Source: Rhabdornis inornatus
Lineage: Eukaryota; Chordata; Aves; Passeriformes; Rhabdornithidae
Direction: 5' to 3'
DNA length: 64,000 nt
Assembly (NCBI GenBank): GCA_013397075.1
Contig: VWZS01009947.1
Location: forward strand, 930,001-994,000
Below the pieces are notes generated by a model. It was not told where the DNA came from and made no database searches. It was given only the letters and a program-made list of their open reading frames with translations. Made by a program: the position numbers and the translations under genes. Shown in pieces: positions 13,441 to 25,800 of this stretch (position 1 is the first letter of the stretch; every line of letters begins with the position of its first letter).

Positions 13441-16088
13441 AATCTAGAATTTTATCTCTCCTTAGTCAGAGACAAATCAATAATGGACTTTGGAAGGTTT
13501 AATAATAAAAAAATCAGTAAGAAAAGCTATTATGCTAAAGATAAATGTGGGAAGGAGGTAGAGAAAATTGTGTAGATAACACTTGCAATGAATTGGAATT
13601 ACGTTTATGTCTCCTGTTAACATTTCTCACACTAGTTTGCAACAAAGGATCCAGTTCACCAATTAGAAGATGAAACTTCCCCCACCCCATGCCTCCAAAC
13701 CAGAAACAAAATACTCAACTTGAAAAAAAAGATTTGTTGTCTGTTGCAGCCAGAGTCCTAAGAATCCCTAAATTTCTCCATGGAATTTTTGTTTACTCTA
13801 AAAGAACCAAGCAATTGAAGACATATTATTATGCATATACATAAGCATTGAGGAGGACATTTTCAAATTTTCTAGCTGACTGAGTCTACCAAGACACACA
13901 TTTTTAGGGCACATATAAATGGGTAAGAATGTGAAAACAGTGACATTTTAAGGTACTTTTCAAACGTTTTTCTTACATACATGAAGATGCAGCCCTGTTT
14001 CCTAAGAAACAGATTGTAACAGTAGCCTAAAAGAGGAAAACACGTCTGTCCTCCTCTCAGGGCTGTGCTATTAAAAGCTAAACAAGGCAGTTTTGTCTAC
14101 ATGACAGCATTAAACATTTTAATGCTGAACACAAAGCTGAAGAAAACAAGGCTTTGGGATGATACTTGAAAAATCAAAAAATATTGCCTCAATTTTTTCA
14201 CATTCCATTCAAATAAAGAAACTTAATTTTCTGTATTACCACACCTTTTGCTATAAATGTTGTACTATTTCTGGCAGCACTCACATAAAAAACTCAACAG
14301 ATATTATACCTAAATTTAGGCCACATTTCAGACTTTAATTTCTGGTCATATAAGAAATGGTTCTGGTCATGTAAAAAATACATATTTGCCATTAATGTTT
14401 TCAGGAGTTGGATGATGAGACAAACTCAGGCTCAGGCAAGAGTTTTGGCCCTTCATCCTGCCCAGCTGATCTATGGAAAGATTTTAGTGTTCTAACTTCT
14501 AATCATTATCTCAGCTAAATGGCATGATAGTGGCCAAGAATATGTAAAGTCTATGAAAAGTAAAACTTCAGGAACAAAGAGGACTTGAAAGTTCATGCTA
14601 TTAAAAAAACTTAAAAGGCTGTTTATTTGGAAGCATGGTAAGTTGCTAGGTGACATAATAGTGCACAAGTTCTTGAATTGCCAGGTCCAGTATATATTAT
14701 GACCAATAATATTTTTCTAATTGGAAGAAAATTACAATGGTAAAGGCAGATGATTCATTGTGATGCTCTATTGCTTCAGAATGCAATGGCTGACCTTTTC
14801 AAAACATGAAATTGCCAGATCCTATAAGTCATTCAGTCATATAATTATTTCAAGTCTATAGGTTGCTTGTGTTGTGTGGTGCACTTCCTCAAATCCTGGA
14901 GCTGAAGAAAGTTGACACATCTTTGAGGTTTAACGTAAATGTAAATGCTGAAAATTCCTCAAGTACTAGAGAATACAGAAAGAAGATCTCAAACAGTAAG
15001 TTTAAAGCAAACCAAAACTTTTCATGTCTTCAGCATAAGATGTAATCTCTAGACTTGTACATTTTCAGTTAGCTGTCACTTTCAGGCTTTTCTTGAAAGG
15101 CCATTCTTTTATTCTGGAAGCACCTTGAGTCTAAGCTGGCTCACTGGTTTCTCTGTGCCATAGCATATTCAGATTACCATATAATAAAAGTGTGTCTTCA
15201 CTGTTCCACTGATTCAGAGTTTATAGCTCAGGTTTCAGGTTGAAGAAAGGCACCTAAACCATTTGCAGAGCAGACTTGGCCCCAGAAGCAATAGTGTCAT
15301 TCACCCAGCTCCATACTCCAGCTACTCCAGCTACTGAGCATGGGCAGACACAAAAAGGCTATTCTCACAATTAACTGCAATACCATAATGTCTGCTGCCC
15401 AACTAATTCACAATCCAGCTAAGCGGCTAAACAACACAGCTGACTGTTAAATTGGGAGTTTTCTGTATAGAAATTCAAAATACTATACTGTCCTGCATAA
15501 TTTCAATTCTAAACCAAGCAAACCAACACTTCAGTTCCCGAAACTTCAATTAAATATCACAATTCTTTCAGAGTTCTGGAACTGAAATTATTTATGCTTC
15601 CCTCCCAAATCCTGATCTCTTAGTCTAAATTCATTGAACACTGTATGTTCTGCTTCCTTCTTGGCTGCAGTTGTTTTGCTACCTGTAGTCACTTCTGCTT
15701 CTAACATCACCTTCAACATCCCCATCCCTACTGTCAAGAGACAAACTTTTTTGTAATTTTGGAGCAATGCCAAGAAGATAATTACTATTTATTCCATTAT
15801 CCCGTTCCAATGTCCTGTTTTTCCTTCACTCTTTATTTAATCACCAAGTAATATTTTCCATTTGTCTTCATTTTTGTCCTTTTGGCTTTTTGCACTTGAC
15901 TTTAGATGGTGATCAGCCCTTTTCTATTTTATTCCCTGAAGGCTCACTACTTATGCCTCATACACTTTTTGAGACAGTTATTTGCTCAGCTGAGAGAGAG
16001 AACCTTTTCCCTACTATTTTTCCTATTCAGAATACAAGTTCAACATATTTTTACCATATCTGAGTTAGAGAAATTTCTATCCTTCTCT

Positions 16089-16095
16089 GTAAACA
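16089..16095 (+). promoter_or_regulatory. Forkhead consensus GTAAACA upstream of KIF6
   Basis: An exact match to the forkhead core RYAAAYA lies about 670 bases before the start codon. FOXJ1 drives motile-cilia genes, which makes it a plausible regulator. A seven-base match is expected often by chance. Confidence 0.2.
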
Positions 16096-16715
16096 AGCCC
16101 CTGATTTTCCACTTCATTTAAACTAGTGTGCTTGCAATCACTGTAAATTGATCCCTGCCACTATATCCCACCAAAACTAAGGCCAAAATACCATCATGTT
16201 GTTTGTGTGACTTTTCACAGAATAACGTAACCACTTCACAGAATAATGGGGTTCTGCTCTTATTGCTCTCTATGTTTAGCTCTCACAGCAAGACAGCATC
16301 TTCTTTTTGCAGTATAAGTTGTGGGGTGTTTTTCTTCACCCCCATTTTTATATTAGAATTAAGGAGTTGATGTCCTCAGTGCCTGTAATCTTGATATTTC
16401 TCTCCATGGTGTTTCAACTGCATAAAGACAGAAGACCTCGTGAGCCTCACGCAGATGGGCTGAGCCGGGAGATCGCTGCGCACAGACAAGAGCCGCACAA
16501 GAGATCAGCCGGGGAATGCCCCTCGCTCCCCGCACCTCTGGGATGGGCACTGCGAGCGCCCTTCCCTCGCAGCCGTGCGGCTCCGGCCGCGGGGAGCGCA
16601 GCTGCCGGGGAACCGGCACGGCCGGCTGGACCACGGGGCACCTGGGGCGGGCGGGCACCTGCGGCAAGCGGGCANCCGAGGCCGCGCGGCGGCGCGTGCC
16701 TGCCGGCCGTGCCCG

Positions 16716-16728
16716 GTTACCGTTGCCG
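16716..16728 (+). promoter_or_regulatory. Candidate RFX half-sites in tandem (GTTACC, GTTGCC)
   Basis: Two GTTRCC half-sites stand 7 bases apart, about 30 bases upstream of the start codon. RFX factors bind GTTRCC-type half-sites in promoters of cilia genes, normally as an inverted pair. Here the half-sites are direct, so this is a weak match and not a full X-box. Confidence 0.3.
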
Positions 16729-16737
16729 GGGCCCGGA

Positions 16738-16756
16738 GGCGGCGGCGGCGGCGGCG
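16738..16756 (+). repeat. GGC trinucleotide repeat immediately before the KIF6 start codon
   Basis: Six GGC units plus one G run directly into the ATG at 16757. In the start-codon frame the repeat would read alanine if translated. It probably lies in the 5' UTR, where length variation could influence translation; that effect is inference. Confidence 0.9.
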
Positions 16757-16822
16757 ATGGTGAAGGAGACGATCCGGGTGTACGCGCGGGTGAAGCCCCT
16801 GGGCAGGCGGCAGCAGGCGGGG
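16757..16822 (+). CDS. KIF6: KIF6 exon 1 (start codon, first motor strand)
   Basis: Encodes 22 residues beginning MVKETIRVYARVKP, the first beta strand of the motor with the RVKP nucleotide-base contact motif. The start has a good context: purine at -3 and G at +4. It is preferred because KIF6 proteins begin MVK-T-I at this point. The frame is open far upstream, but that part is CpG-island sequence with no kinesin similarity. The exon ends in GGG before a GTAGGC donor, phase 0. Confidence 0.93.
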
Positions 16823-19800
16823 GTAGGCAGGGAGCTGTGCCCCGGGGGTGCCCTAGGGATGCACTGGGGAGAGCCACGCGCGTTCTCCGCTCAGGTGGGG
16901 GCGGCGGGGCGGGGCCCCTCTCCTGCAAGAGGCTCGGGCCGCGGGTGTGCGGCCAGGAGCTCCTGCTCTGCGAAGCCTTCGGAAGTTCCTAAAATCACGA
17001 AGTAGAGGAGTTTAAGCTGTAACTGTTGGGGGAGTGGCTGAGAAACTTACTTCCAGCCTAGCTATGAGAGAAAGGCTCCGCAGGAAAACACTTGACACGA
17101 GTCACCGGGTTTGTGTAGCTCAATAGTGTTCTGACCAAGGGAGGGGAGCGTGTTGCTCCCGGGGTACAGCTGCCCTCCCAAGGGATAATAAAGATAATGA
17201 AAGCGTTCCTCAGGAACTGTGCATTTTGGTCTCTTAATTGCCTTCTGGTTTTAAACCAGCTCTTCTTGTGGCAGCCTTTTGTCTTGTTGTAGCCTTTCCT
17301 AATGTATTCTTCCAGATTTTTTGGAGAGGTTTGCACTGGGGGCCGTGTTTTGGTTTTTATATACTATCACAGATATTAAAGTGGTTTAGTAAGCAAATTA
17401 TGCCAAAGAGGCTATGCTTTTGTTTCAAATATTATTATGGTGTTTACATGGTGACAGGATAATGCTGGTATGTGCTGGTTTCGTTGTGTAGTAGTTAAGG
17501 ACGATCTGCTCTGTACTTAGTGCAATTTGTAACAAGTTCTCTCCAGACAATTTCAGGTGCTAAGCTTACGTAAGTGTTATGTCTAAGGGTAAGGCTCTTG
17601 TATTGATGAAGATATTCTGTGAATTTGTATCCATCCTTACTAGAGTTATTCAGCTGATAATGAGGAACCTCTGTCCAGTCTGGAGATTACTGTGCCACGT
17701 GACTTAGCAGGTGGCTTCATCAATAATAAACGAGAAAGCTACAAGTTCAAGTGAGTAGAAGCCTTTTCTTTGTACCTTCTGCCTTTAGTGATTGAGAATG
17801 GTATGTATAGTGATACAGAGATACAGAATCAGGAAAAGTCTAATTTTAAAATTAGATTATGGTATAGATGGGTTTATTTTTCTACAACTTCCTTAACAAG
17901 AGGAATACTTCAGGATATGCTCTTCACCACAATGGGTCTGATAGCATTGGATAAAACTGTCATACTACTGTCTGTCCGTTGCAAGTCATTATGCATTTCT
18001 AAATATCATCTCAAAGGTTCATTTATCAGTTCTTCTATTTTTGCACCTTGTTTTGGATTTGTGTGAGAAGACTGGAGCAGGACTGTGTGTTCTCTTGTGA
18101 TCTCATGAGTTGCCATAGGCTGGCTAAGGAAGTCTTGATGTAAAGCATTCTGCTTAGAAACTGTTTCAGACATAGCCAAAGCAAGGTAAAGAAAACCAGA
18201 AATTGTTGAAAAAAATAAATCCTTGGTTGTCGAGCGTAAATATTTTTTAGGAACTTAAAGTCAGTAGAGCATTGTCAAACATATTATTACCTCAACAGAA
18301 AAGTGAGACAACACTTTAAAATTTTGGTGATGAATAATGCTAAATCTGTAATCACCTCTAATGATGAGGTCAAGACTGTCTTTTTCCAATTTGGATATGC
18401 TTTAGTTTTTATCATAAGCAACAGATAATTTGTTTCTCTATGCTATTAAAAAAAAGAGCTCCACATAAACAACTGCAGCTCAGACTGATGTCATTTTACA
18501 TCAGCTAAGGTAATGTACTTAGAGAGGAGCTTCCCTCTCCAAATAGATTCACATGCAACACTGCCTTGGGCCGTAGATGCCCAAGCCTGACTTAATGAAT
18601 GCTATTTTTGACTTTTTAATTTATTAAAAACGCTGTACAGATTCATTTTGAGAAACCCTATGCCTTATTATCCTTAAGACGGTGCAAGAATAATTGTTTG
18701 AGTTACTTGACAGATTAGCAGGATAGAATAAATGCTTTTATGTTTTGTGTATTGCATTTGTCTGTGATACTGTACCCACTGCATGGGTCAGCATGGTGCC
18801 TTTCTATGCACCCTGGGAAATTCTGTGTGAGAATAGAGTTCCAAATAGGGCGACAACACAGCAGGGCACCAGGGAGCTGCTGGAACATGTGGATGGCAGC
18901 TTCCTAGCATAGAGTTAAGCCAATCAGGATACTTGCAAACATAGACGAGCTGTTGAGGGATATTAAGCCTGGAAGCAGCTTTGACTGCAGTGGCTGTGAG
19001 ATAATGAAATTCAGGATACTGAGAGAAGGGAGTAAGGCAAAAACAGGATCACAACCCTGGACATCCTAAATGCGAACTTTGGCTTGTTCATGGATCTGCT
19101 TGAAAGAGTTCTCTGAGACACATTCCTGAGGAAATGACCAGAAAAACTGGCTGATTTTGAAGGAGAAGGATCACCTTCTCCAAGCACAAGAACAGTCCAT
19201 CCGCATGAACAGAAAATGATGCAGAGGCAGCAGGAGGATTGGAACAAATAGTCCCTTCCAACCTCAAGTATTCTGAATCTGTAAAATAACTGCAGATATT
19301 TTATATAGAAAGTGACAAAACATATTTAATTAAATATTCCGTTGTGACCTATAGTAGTTGTGCAGCAGAATGAAGGGAACGGGTTGAAAAAATGTGAGCC
19401 TGGCTGTACTGGTGGGATGCTGTATTTGGTTATAGTGTAATCTATTTATCCAGGACTCAGTGTGGTGCCAGTTACAAACACTAATTCTCTTGATATATTT
19501 AAAATACGGTTTCTTTTTTTCTAAGCCACATCATTTTATCAGAGGATTTTATTGTACAGATCTTGTCAAAGCAGCTCTGTGTACAGCCTATTTATGTACA
19601 ATAGCACAACAGCAAACTGTGGTTAAGACTACAGGGAAAACATTGTACTAAGTTATGTAAGCCTAATGATGTAAACATTGACAATTACAAACACAAACAA
19701 AAATGTATGAATCAAGTACTGTTTTAACATTCTAAGCAATTATTATTTGCTTAATATTTTCAGATTTCAGAAAATTTTTAATCAAGAGGCAAAACAAGAT

Positions 19801-22800
19801 GTGATTTTTGACAGCATTGCCAAACCAGTAGCAGAATGGTACGTTGTTGAAATTGCAAGTAACCAGGGAAAAGCTATTTCTGCTTTTGTTGTATTTCTTG
19901 AAGGAGAGCTGTCAAGCCTTTGTCTTGTTGTGAAAGTGGATTGATGTTCTTAATTTACTAAGTACTGACATGTCTGAATCCAGGAGATATACAATACCCT
20001 GAGAATTTTATGCATACTAAGGTTCCAATCTTGACTCTTAAAATATCAATGCTACTGTTGCCTCTTTTGTTGTGCAGCGATAGAAATCTATGCCCAATTC
20101 TTTTCTTGTCTGTAATATAAGCTGACTTTATTGCCTTAGAATTATATTTTCTATATAGCTTCATGTAGAGGTAAACCTAATGAAAATTTTATCCCCTCGT
20201 ATAATTTTCATTAAGCTAGGGACTCTCATTAATGTTTGTGGAGATATTCTTCAATCTTGTCCTTATTACTTTTGTTTTAACATGTAAGGCAGTGCTTCTA
20301 GCACTGTTTTTTTTTTCCTCCTCCCTTTTTATAATCAAACAATGCTCATATCTGACAGTTTGCAAAGGCAAATATTTAAGATTGATTAAGACTTCTGTAT
20401 TCAGTGTGTGGATTGAATGCCACTCTGAAACAGGAGGATTTTCCAATGGAAAATGGATTTTATGCCATTTTCTTTGCTCAGTTTGCTGTCTGCATTGCTG
20501 AAGTTTGTAGTGGTTTTAGTGTGGGAGAAAATCCCATGCTGGAGGAAGCAGAATTTCTGCATGGTGTTTGCCTGTTTATCAACCTTACTGCTCAAAATCC
20601 AGACTTGTAGTGAGTTGGGAAGTATTACTTCAAGTGCTAACTTCTTTCTCATTCATTGTCTGACTCCTCTCTTGGTTTAAGCCATGATTCTGCAAGTTAT
20701 TCCTCAATCTGTTGCACAGTCCTGTGTTTAGCACCATAGGAAAATAAACATATTCAGCTGGACACTAAGCCTTTATAAAGCTGTTTCATAGAAGAAAAAT
20801 ATATCTATCTCTTTATAATTTCATTTTCTTTCTCCCCACGCCTTCTGTTTTCTTCTCTAAAGTCCCACATGAAGAAAGGTAATTCACAGTGAAAATGAAG
20901 AGCCAGTGATTTTGAAAATTCATTAGAATAAGCTTAAAAATAATGCTTGTTGTTTTCTCATCCAAAAGGTATTTCTTTGCTTATCTGACATTATCCCGTA
21001 TAGCTTTGCATTAACTCATACACTCAATTTTAAATACTTCTCGGTTTAATGTTAACTGCAGTAAAAAAGTCTTTATCTAATTTGAGTGTGTTTGGAAAGA
21101 GAGGCATGAAAAATCTCATTGTTCATCCTATGGACTTAATTATCCTCAACAAATGCTCAGAGTATCAAAAATTAACTAGCAAGAAACTTTTTTCCCCTGT
21201 GGAGTGTTTTGCTAGAATATTGAAATGTTTTCCAGGTGAACAGCTCATCTGTACAGTGCTCTAATAAACAGGAAGGGATATTCTTCTCCTTTATTTCAGT
21301 GTTAACTGATAAAAGACTTGTTTTATATATTAATTTTCTCCATTATGTAGGCTTTAGTTACAGGGTTTAGATATTTTTAAGTGTTTTTAAGTACTTTAAA
21401 GTACTCAAATGCTACTAAAATCAATGGTGTTTAGGCAGACAATTATCTCCAAACAGCTGAGTCTTTAGTGCTAAAATTGAAAGCTAAATGTTAAAATGCT
21501 AAAATTATAAAATCATTCTTACTGAAATAAAGATTTTGTCTCTGAGCATTATAATGTGGGAAAACTTGTGTTCGAAATTATGTTTGTGTTGTTACTGATA
21601 ATTTTAATTGTGTTTTTATAATAGACAATAACTGAAGTATATTCATGTTTTTATCCACTCCTTTAATTTTTACCTCTTTTTAGACAAAAATTTGTATTTC
21701 AAAATATCTTCAGAGCCCTGAGGTTCCTTGGGTAATGGAGTCCTGAACTGGGCCTGAAATTAATTTCACTCTGTGGTTAATGATACCATTTGCCTTTCCA
21801 TCATGGGACAATAAGAAGTACCCTGTTTCTCTTAAAGACCACAGTTTTTCACAGCAAAATATCCTTCATTATTTGTTTCTTTCACAGTCAATATTCTCTT
21901 GCATGAAAAAGCTGTTGCAAATACACACATTTCTATTTTTGGAGTCACTTTACTAAGAGAACAGTTTTTGTGTGTGCATTGCCAGGGAAAAGAAAGTAGC
22001 AGGAAAATACCAATGAAATAGTTCAGTAACATTTTGAGGTTCTTTGTCATGTATTCTTACAGCCCTGAGAAAATTCAGTTAAAGACTTAAATGCTCAGGG
22101 AAAAAAAAATTCTTTGGCATTTTTTAAACTAAAACCATAAAGGCAATGCTCAGGATTCTAAAATCTGTCTAGCTTGTTCTTGGATGGATGGAAATTGGAT
22201 GCAACTTTCTCTTCTCTTTCTTTTTATTTTTTTTTCCTTTTTAAGTGTGTTTTCTTTGATGATGGGCCACTACTTCTTTTTCTGTAAGTCCAGTTACATT
22301 GTCATTTTGCCTGTGGTTTCAGAGGCACCAGACATTAGTTTGTTTAATTTGCTTCTTCAGTCAGAAGTGCCAGCCTCTGCAAACTAGTATAAGCATGTGA
22401 TTTGCTTGAACTTTATTTCTTTTTTTCTGTCCAAGAGTCATCTCTTACATTGTTTCTTTTCCTTCTAATTTTAAATATATATTCTTAATAATGTTTTTTA
22501 TTCTGAGTCAACTTGATGTTTATGAAGCAGAACTCATTCTGTTACTCTATCAATAACAGAGAAAATAAATAGCACCCTGCTTTAAAAGTTTGCTAATGAT
22601 TAGGCATTGTTGTCACCTCGCAACTAAACAAGGCTGCTCTCAAAATGTTTCAAATATTGGTATTATGATTATGTACACAATCAGAAATTAAGTAGAAAAT
22701 GTTAACTATTTTGAATTAGCTGAGCTTTCAGTTCTAATATGGCCAATGTTTTGGTATTAGATTTCTTGATTTATTAAAGAATAACATTTGAAAGTATTTT

Positions 22801-25800
22801 CTCTTCAGTTGTCTCATGCAAATAAGAAATAGCTCAGCTGTTTATAAAGCTAGTGGCAATCACCCGTGATCTTGTGAAAAATCTGATGGGGATAATGCTC
22901 CCATTGCTGCAGGTTCTGGTTTCTTCTATGTGCTATATTTATCCTAAGAATTAGCATCTTCAGCATATAAACCACTTCAGTTTCCTCTCAGCTGGTTTTG
23001 TGGTTTTTTTTCCTGCTGTGTATTCTTACAGAAGATGTAGTAAAAATATTTTTTTATTGACAATTATTCATATTGTAACTGGATATATTTGTCACACAGT
23101 GTTAGAAGTAGTGATTTGGCTCATGTGCATCACAAAGACCTGTAGAATCTGTGTAGAGCAAAAGGACATGCTATTTTGGGTGTAATCTTGAAATAAATGT
23201 GGCCTAAACTTTCCCATAAATTGAGAAATTAGTAATGCTAGCTGTTATTTCTCAAAGTGAGTACAATTATGAGGCAATAAAAAGTGAAAAGTGTCATTGA
23301 TGTATCTTCTCAAATGACTATTAATTGCTTTGTTTGTTTTGACTTAAATTGTGCAATTTAGAATTGTTGAAGAAGGTTGCTTAATTTAAGCTACAGTTTG
23401 ACATCTTTGATTCAGAATTTCTTTGTGTCATCTGTTATGGTGTTTATGGTGAAATTCTAAATGTATTTAGAGATCTTAGTCAAAACAAGAAAATATATTA
23501 CTTTTTTTTTCTGTAGGAAAACTTCTGAAATTTCTAAGGAAACTTGCCTGCACTAATCTCTCAAAAACAGCTACATGCACATTTGGAAATCAGTTTTCCT
23601 TTTTAAAGATTAGGCATTACCAATTTGGATTTGTTCCACAAGTCTGGCAAAGACTTAAAGAAAAAAAGTCATACTGAGGTACTTTGTTTATTTTAATTAA
23701 AAGAAACTTTAGTCTGATCTCCAAGTTTTAGAAGACATCTGAGAGCTGAGTCTCTGTGAAGACAAATTCTCCTGAAAACTTATTTTCAAGATCATTGAAA
23801 TAAAGATCTTTCTTCTTTTTGTCTTCAATATAATTTGNNNNNNNNNNNNNNNNNNNNNNNNNNNNNNNNNNNNNNNNNNNNNNNNNNNNNNNNNNNNNNN
23901 NNNNNNNNNNNNNNNNNNNNNNNNNNNNNNNGAATTGAGGTTTCTTGAGATAGAAGGAAGGAAAATGAAGGACACTGATAAAAATTTGCAGGTCAGCAAG
24001 AACTGAGATAGACGTCCAACAGTATCCAAATATCAAAGATACTGGTGACCTGCTTTTTTCATTAGTCTAGTATTTTATAGTTATTGAATATTTGTTTTGA
24101 CCACATGCCTTTATGTTACTACTCATTTAAAATTAAGACAGCAGAACTCAGGTAAAAATAATAATATGAAACCAAAATAAAGTAACAAAATTAAAGTAAA
24201 TAAGTTTTTAAGATGAAAACTGTTTATTGTTCTCAGGATTTTCTCTTACCTACTTAAAAACAACCAATTTAATCTTACTTAATATGGGGTTTTCATTGTT
24301 TCATTTATTCGTATTATAAACTTTGTACAAAACTTTCACTTTGAACTTTTTCAACCTATTAGAATAATTAGGTAAGAAGGGATCTCTGTAGGTCATCTGG
24401 ACCAATCTTCTGAGGAAAGCAGGTCTGGCTTCTAGATCACATTTCTCAAGCCCTTGTCCCATAGAGCTTCAAAAGATGGGAATCCCACAATCCATCTGGG
24501 AACCTGTTCCAAGGTTTAACTATCTCACTGTGAAGAATATTTTCCTTATGCTGCCTTGGAGTTTTTTCTCTTGTAACTTGTGAACCACTGCTTTGTGTTC
24601 TGCCAGTGTAAGCCTCTGGGAGGAGTTCGAGTCCATCTCTAATGATCCATTGCAGAAGGTGGTAATTAAGTACATGTAAGGCTTTCTCTTCTCTGCCTTG
24701 ATAGGAAACAGTTCACTTGGCTTCTTTTGCAGGATGTGCTGCAGCCTGAAGTCAATTGGTTCTATCAGGCTCACTCCAGTTTCTTTAGAGCACTTTTCAT
24801 CTATTGGAGAGCTCAAAACTGGGGACAGAACTCAGGGAGGAGACTTTATTTTCTTATTCTTTTTTTTTTTTCCCCCCCCAAGTTTTGAAGGTAACTGTTC
24901 TGTTCAATTCAGCAAAAAAGGTGCAGCAGCAAAGGAAGCAGAGTTCTTGGTTATACTTAGGCAAAACCCTCCCTAAAGTCTCATTAACAATGAGTGCAGA
25001 AACAAATGAAAATTTCTGTGTCCATAAGCTTTAAATAGAATAAATGATCTTCACTGGAAATTAAAACAAAATGTAGTCAGAAAACCCAACCACAATAAAA
25101 CAACCTCAGTCTTCTTTCAACCTCTGTCTACTGTCACTGGGCTTTTACCACTATTTATATTGTCTCTGATACTCAAGGACAAAGTACTGGATGATATTTT
25201 AGACCATAGTAACTACCCATAAATTGTCTAGCTCTCACTTGAGGAATTTCTCACTTGAGCAATGTTAGGCAGTTGTAAACATAACATATCTATCAATATA
25301 AGTGGAATTGCTTCCATGAGTTATGCTTCTGTACACTATATTTAGGAATTAGACATCTTTCAGGAATGAGACAAGGCAGTGGAGTGACTGGAAATGCCAG
25401 TACATAACTCTGTAACAGCATTCATTTAAATAGGGGTCTGAACTGAATTTTCAGATTAAAAGTTCATATCTCACTGCATATGTTTTTAAATCACCACTAA
25501 TTACAAGTAAGTTAGAACATGCAAGTTACTTGATAAGTGAGTAAAAAATTTGAGGGAAAAAAAGCCACATGGTATTCTTCTCCTTTACATTCATGTAAAA
25601 AAATGTTCTATGCTTGATAATGGATAATTTCTCTAAGTCCAATGTGCAGAAGAGAACATGTGTCGTAAGTAATTTTTCATAAAGCCAAAACTGATTTTCT
25701 TGAGCAATCACCATGACATAAATTTTATGTAACAGCACTTGGGTTATTAAGTGGTATTAAGGTTTTACTTAAGGAACATTTACTTCAGTTTACTTTGTTT

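Larger units (their letters stand above)
11562..16437. other. KIF6 upstream region without a recognisable gene
   Basis: AT-rich sequence, pyrimidine-rich on the plus strand at about 12120-13150 and 15600-16130. It holds a hairpin at 13417-13440 and the forkhead match at 16089. No exon, RNA gene or clear transposon is recognisable. Confidence 0.6.
16438..16985 (+). promoter_or_regulatory. KIF6: CpG island promoter and 5' UTR of KIF6
   Basis: This is the only stretch with dense CpG and high GC in an otherwise AT-rich window, and it contains exon 1. No TATA box is placed where it would obviously serve the start codon, which fits a dispersed CpG-island promoter. The transcription start cannot be fixed from sequence alone. 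One undetermined base lies at 16675. Confidence 0.85.

Noticed and set aside
1..16437. Coding exons of DAAM2, the expected divergent neighbour
   Set aside because: No formin or GTPase-binding domain sequence is visible. If DAAM2 is nearby, its coding exons lie left of the window.
16359..16928. 189-codon Pro/Arg/Ala-rich frame on the minus strand
   Set aside because: Stops are rare in GC-rich DNA, so this is the antisense shadow of the CpG island.
16307..17005. 232-codon open frame running through KIF6 exon 1
   Set aside because: It shares the exon 1 frame, but upstream it is CpG-island sequence without similarity and downstream it reads into intron 1. Only 16757-16822 is coding.
23709..24036. 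Frames of about 100 codons with long runs of unknown residues
   Set aside because: They cross the assembly gap and have no meaning.
24520..24816. 98-codon minus-strand frame
   Set aside because: Lies wholly inside an old CR1 fragment.
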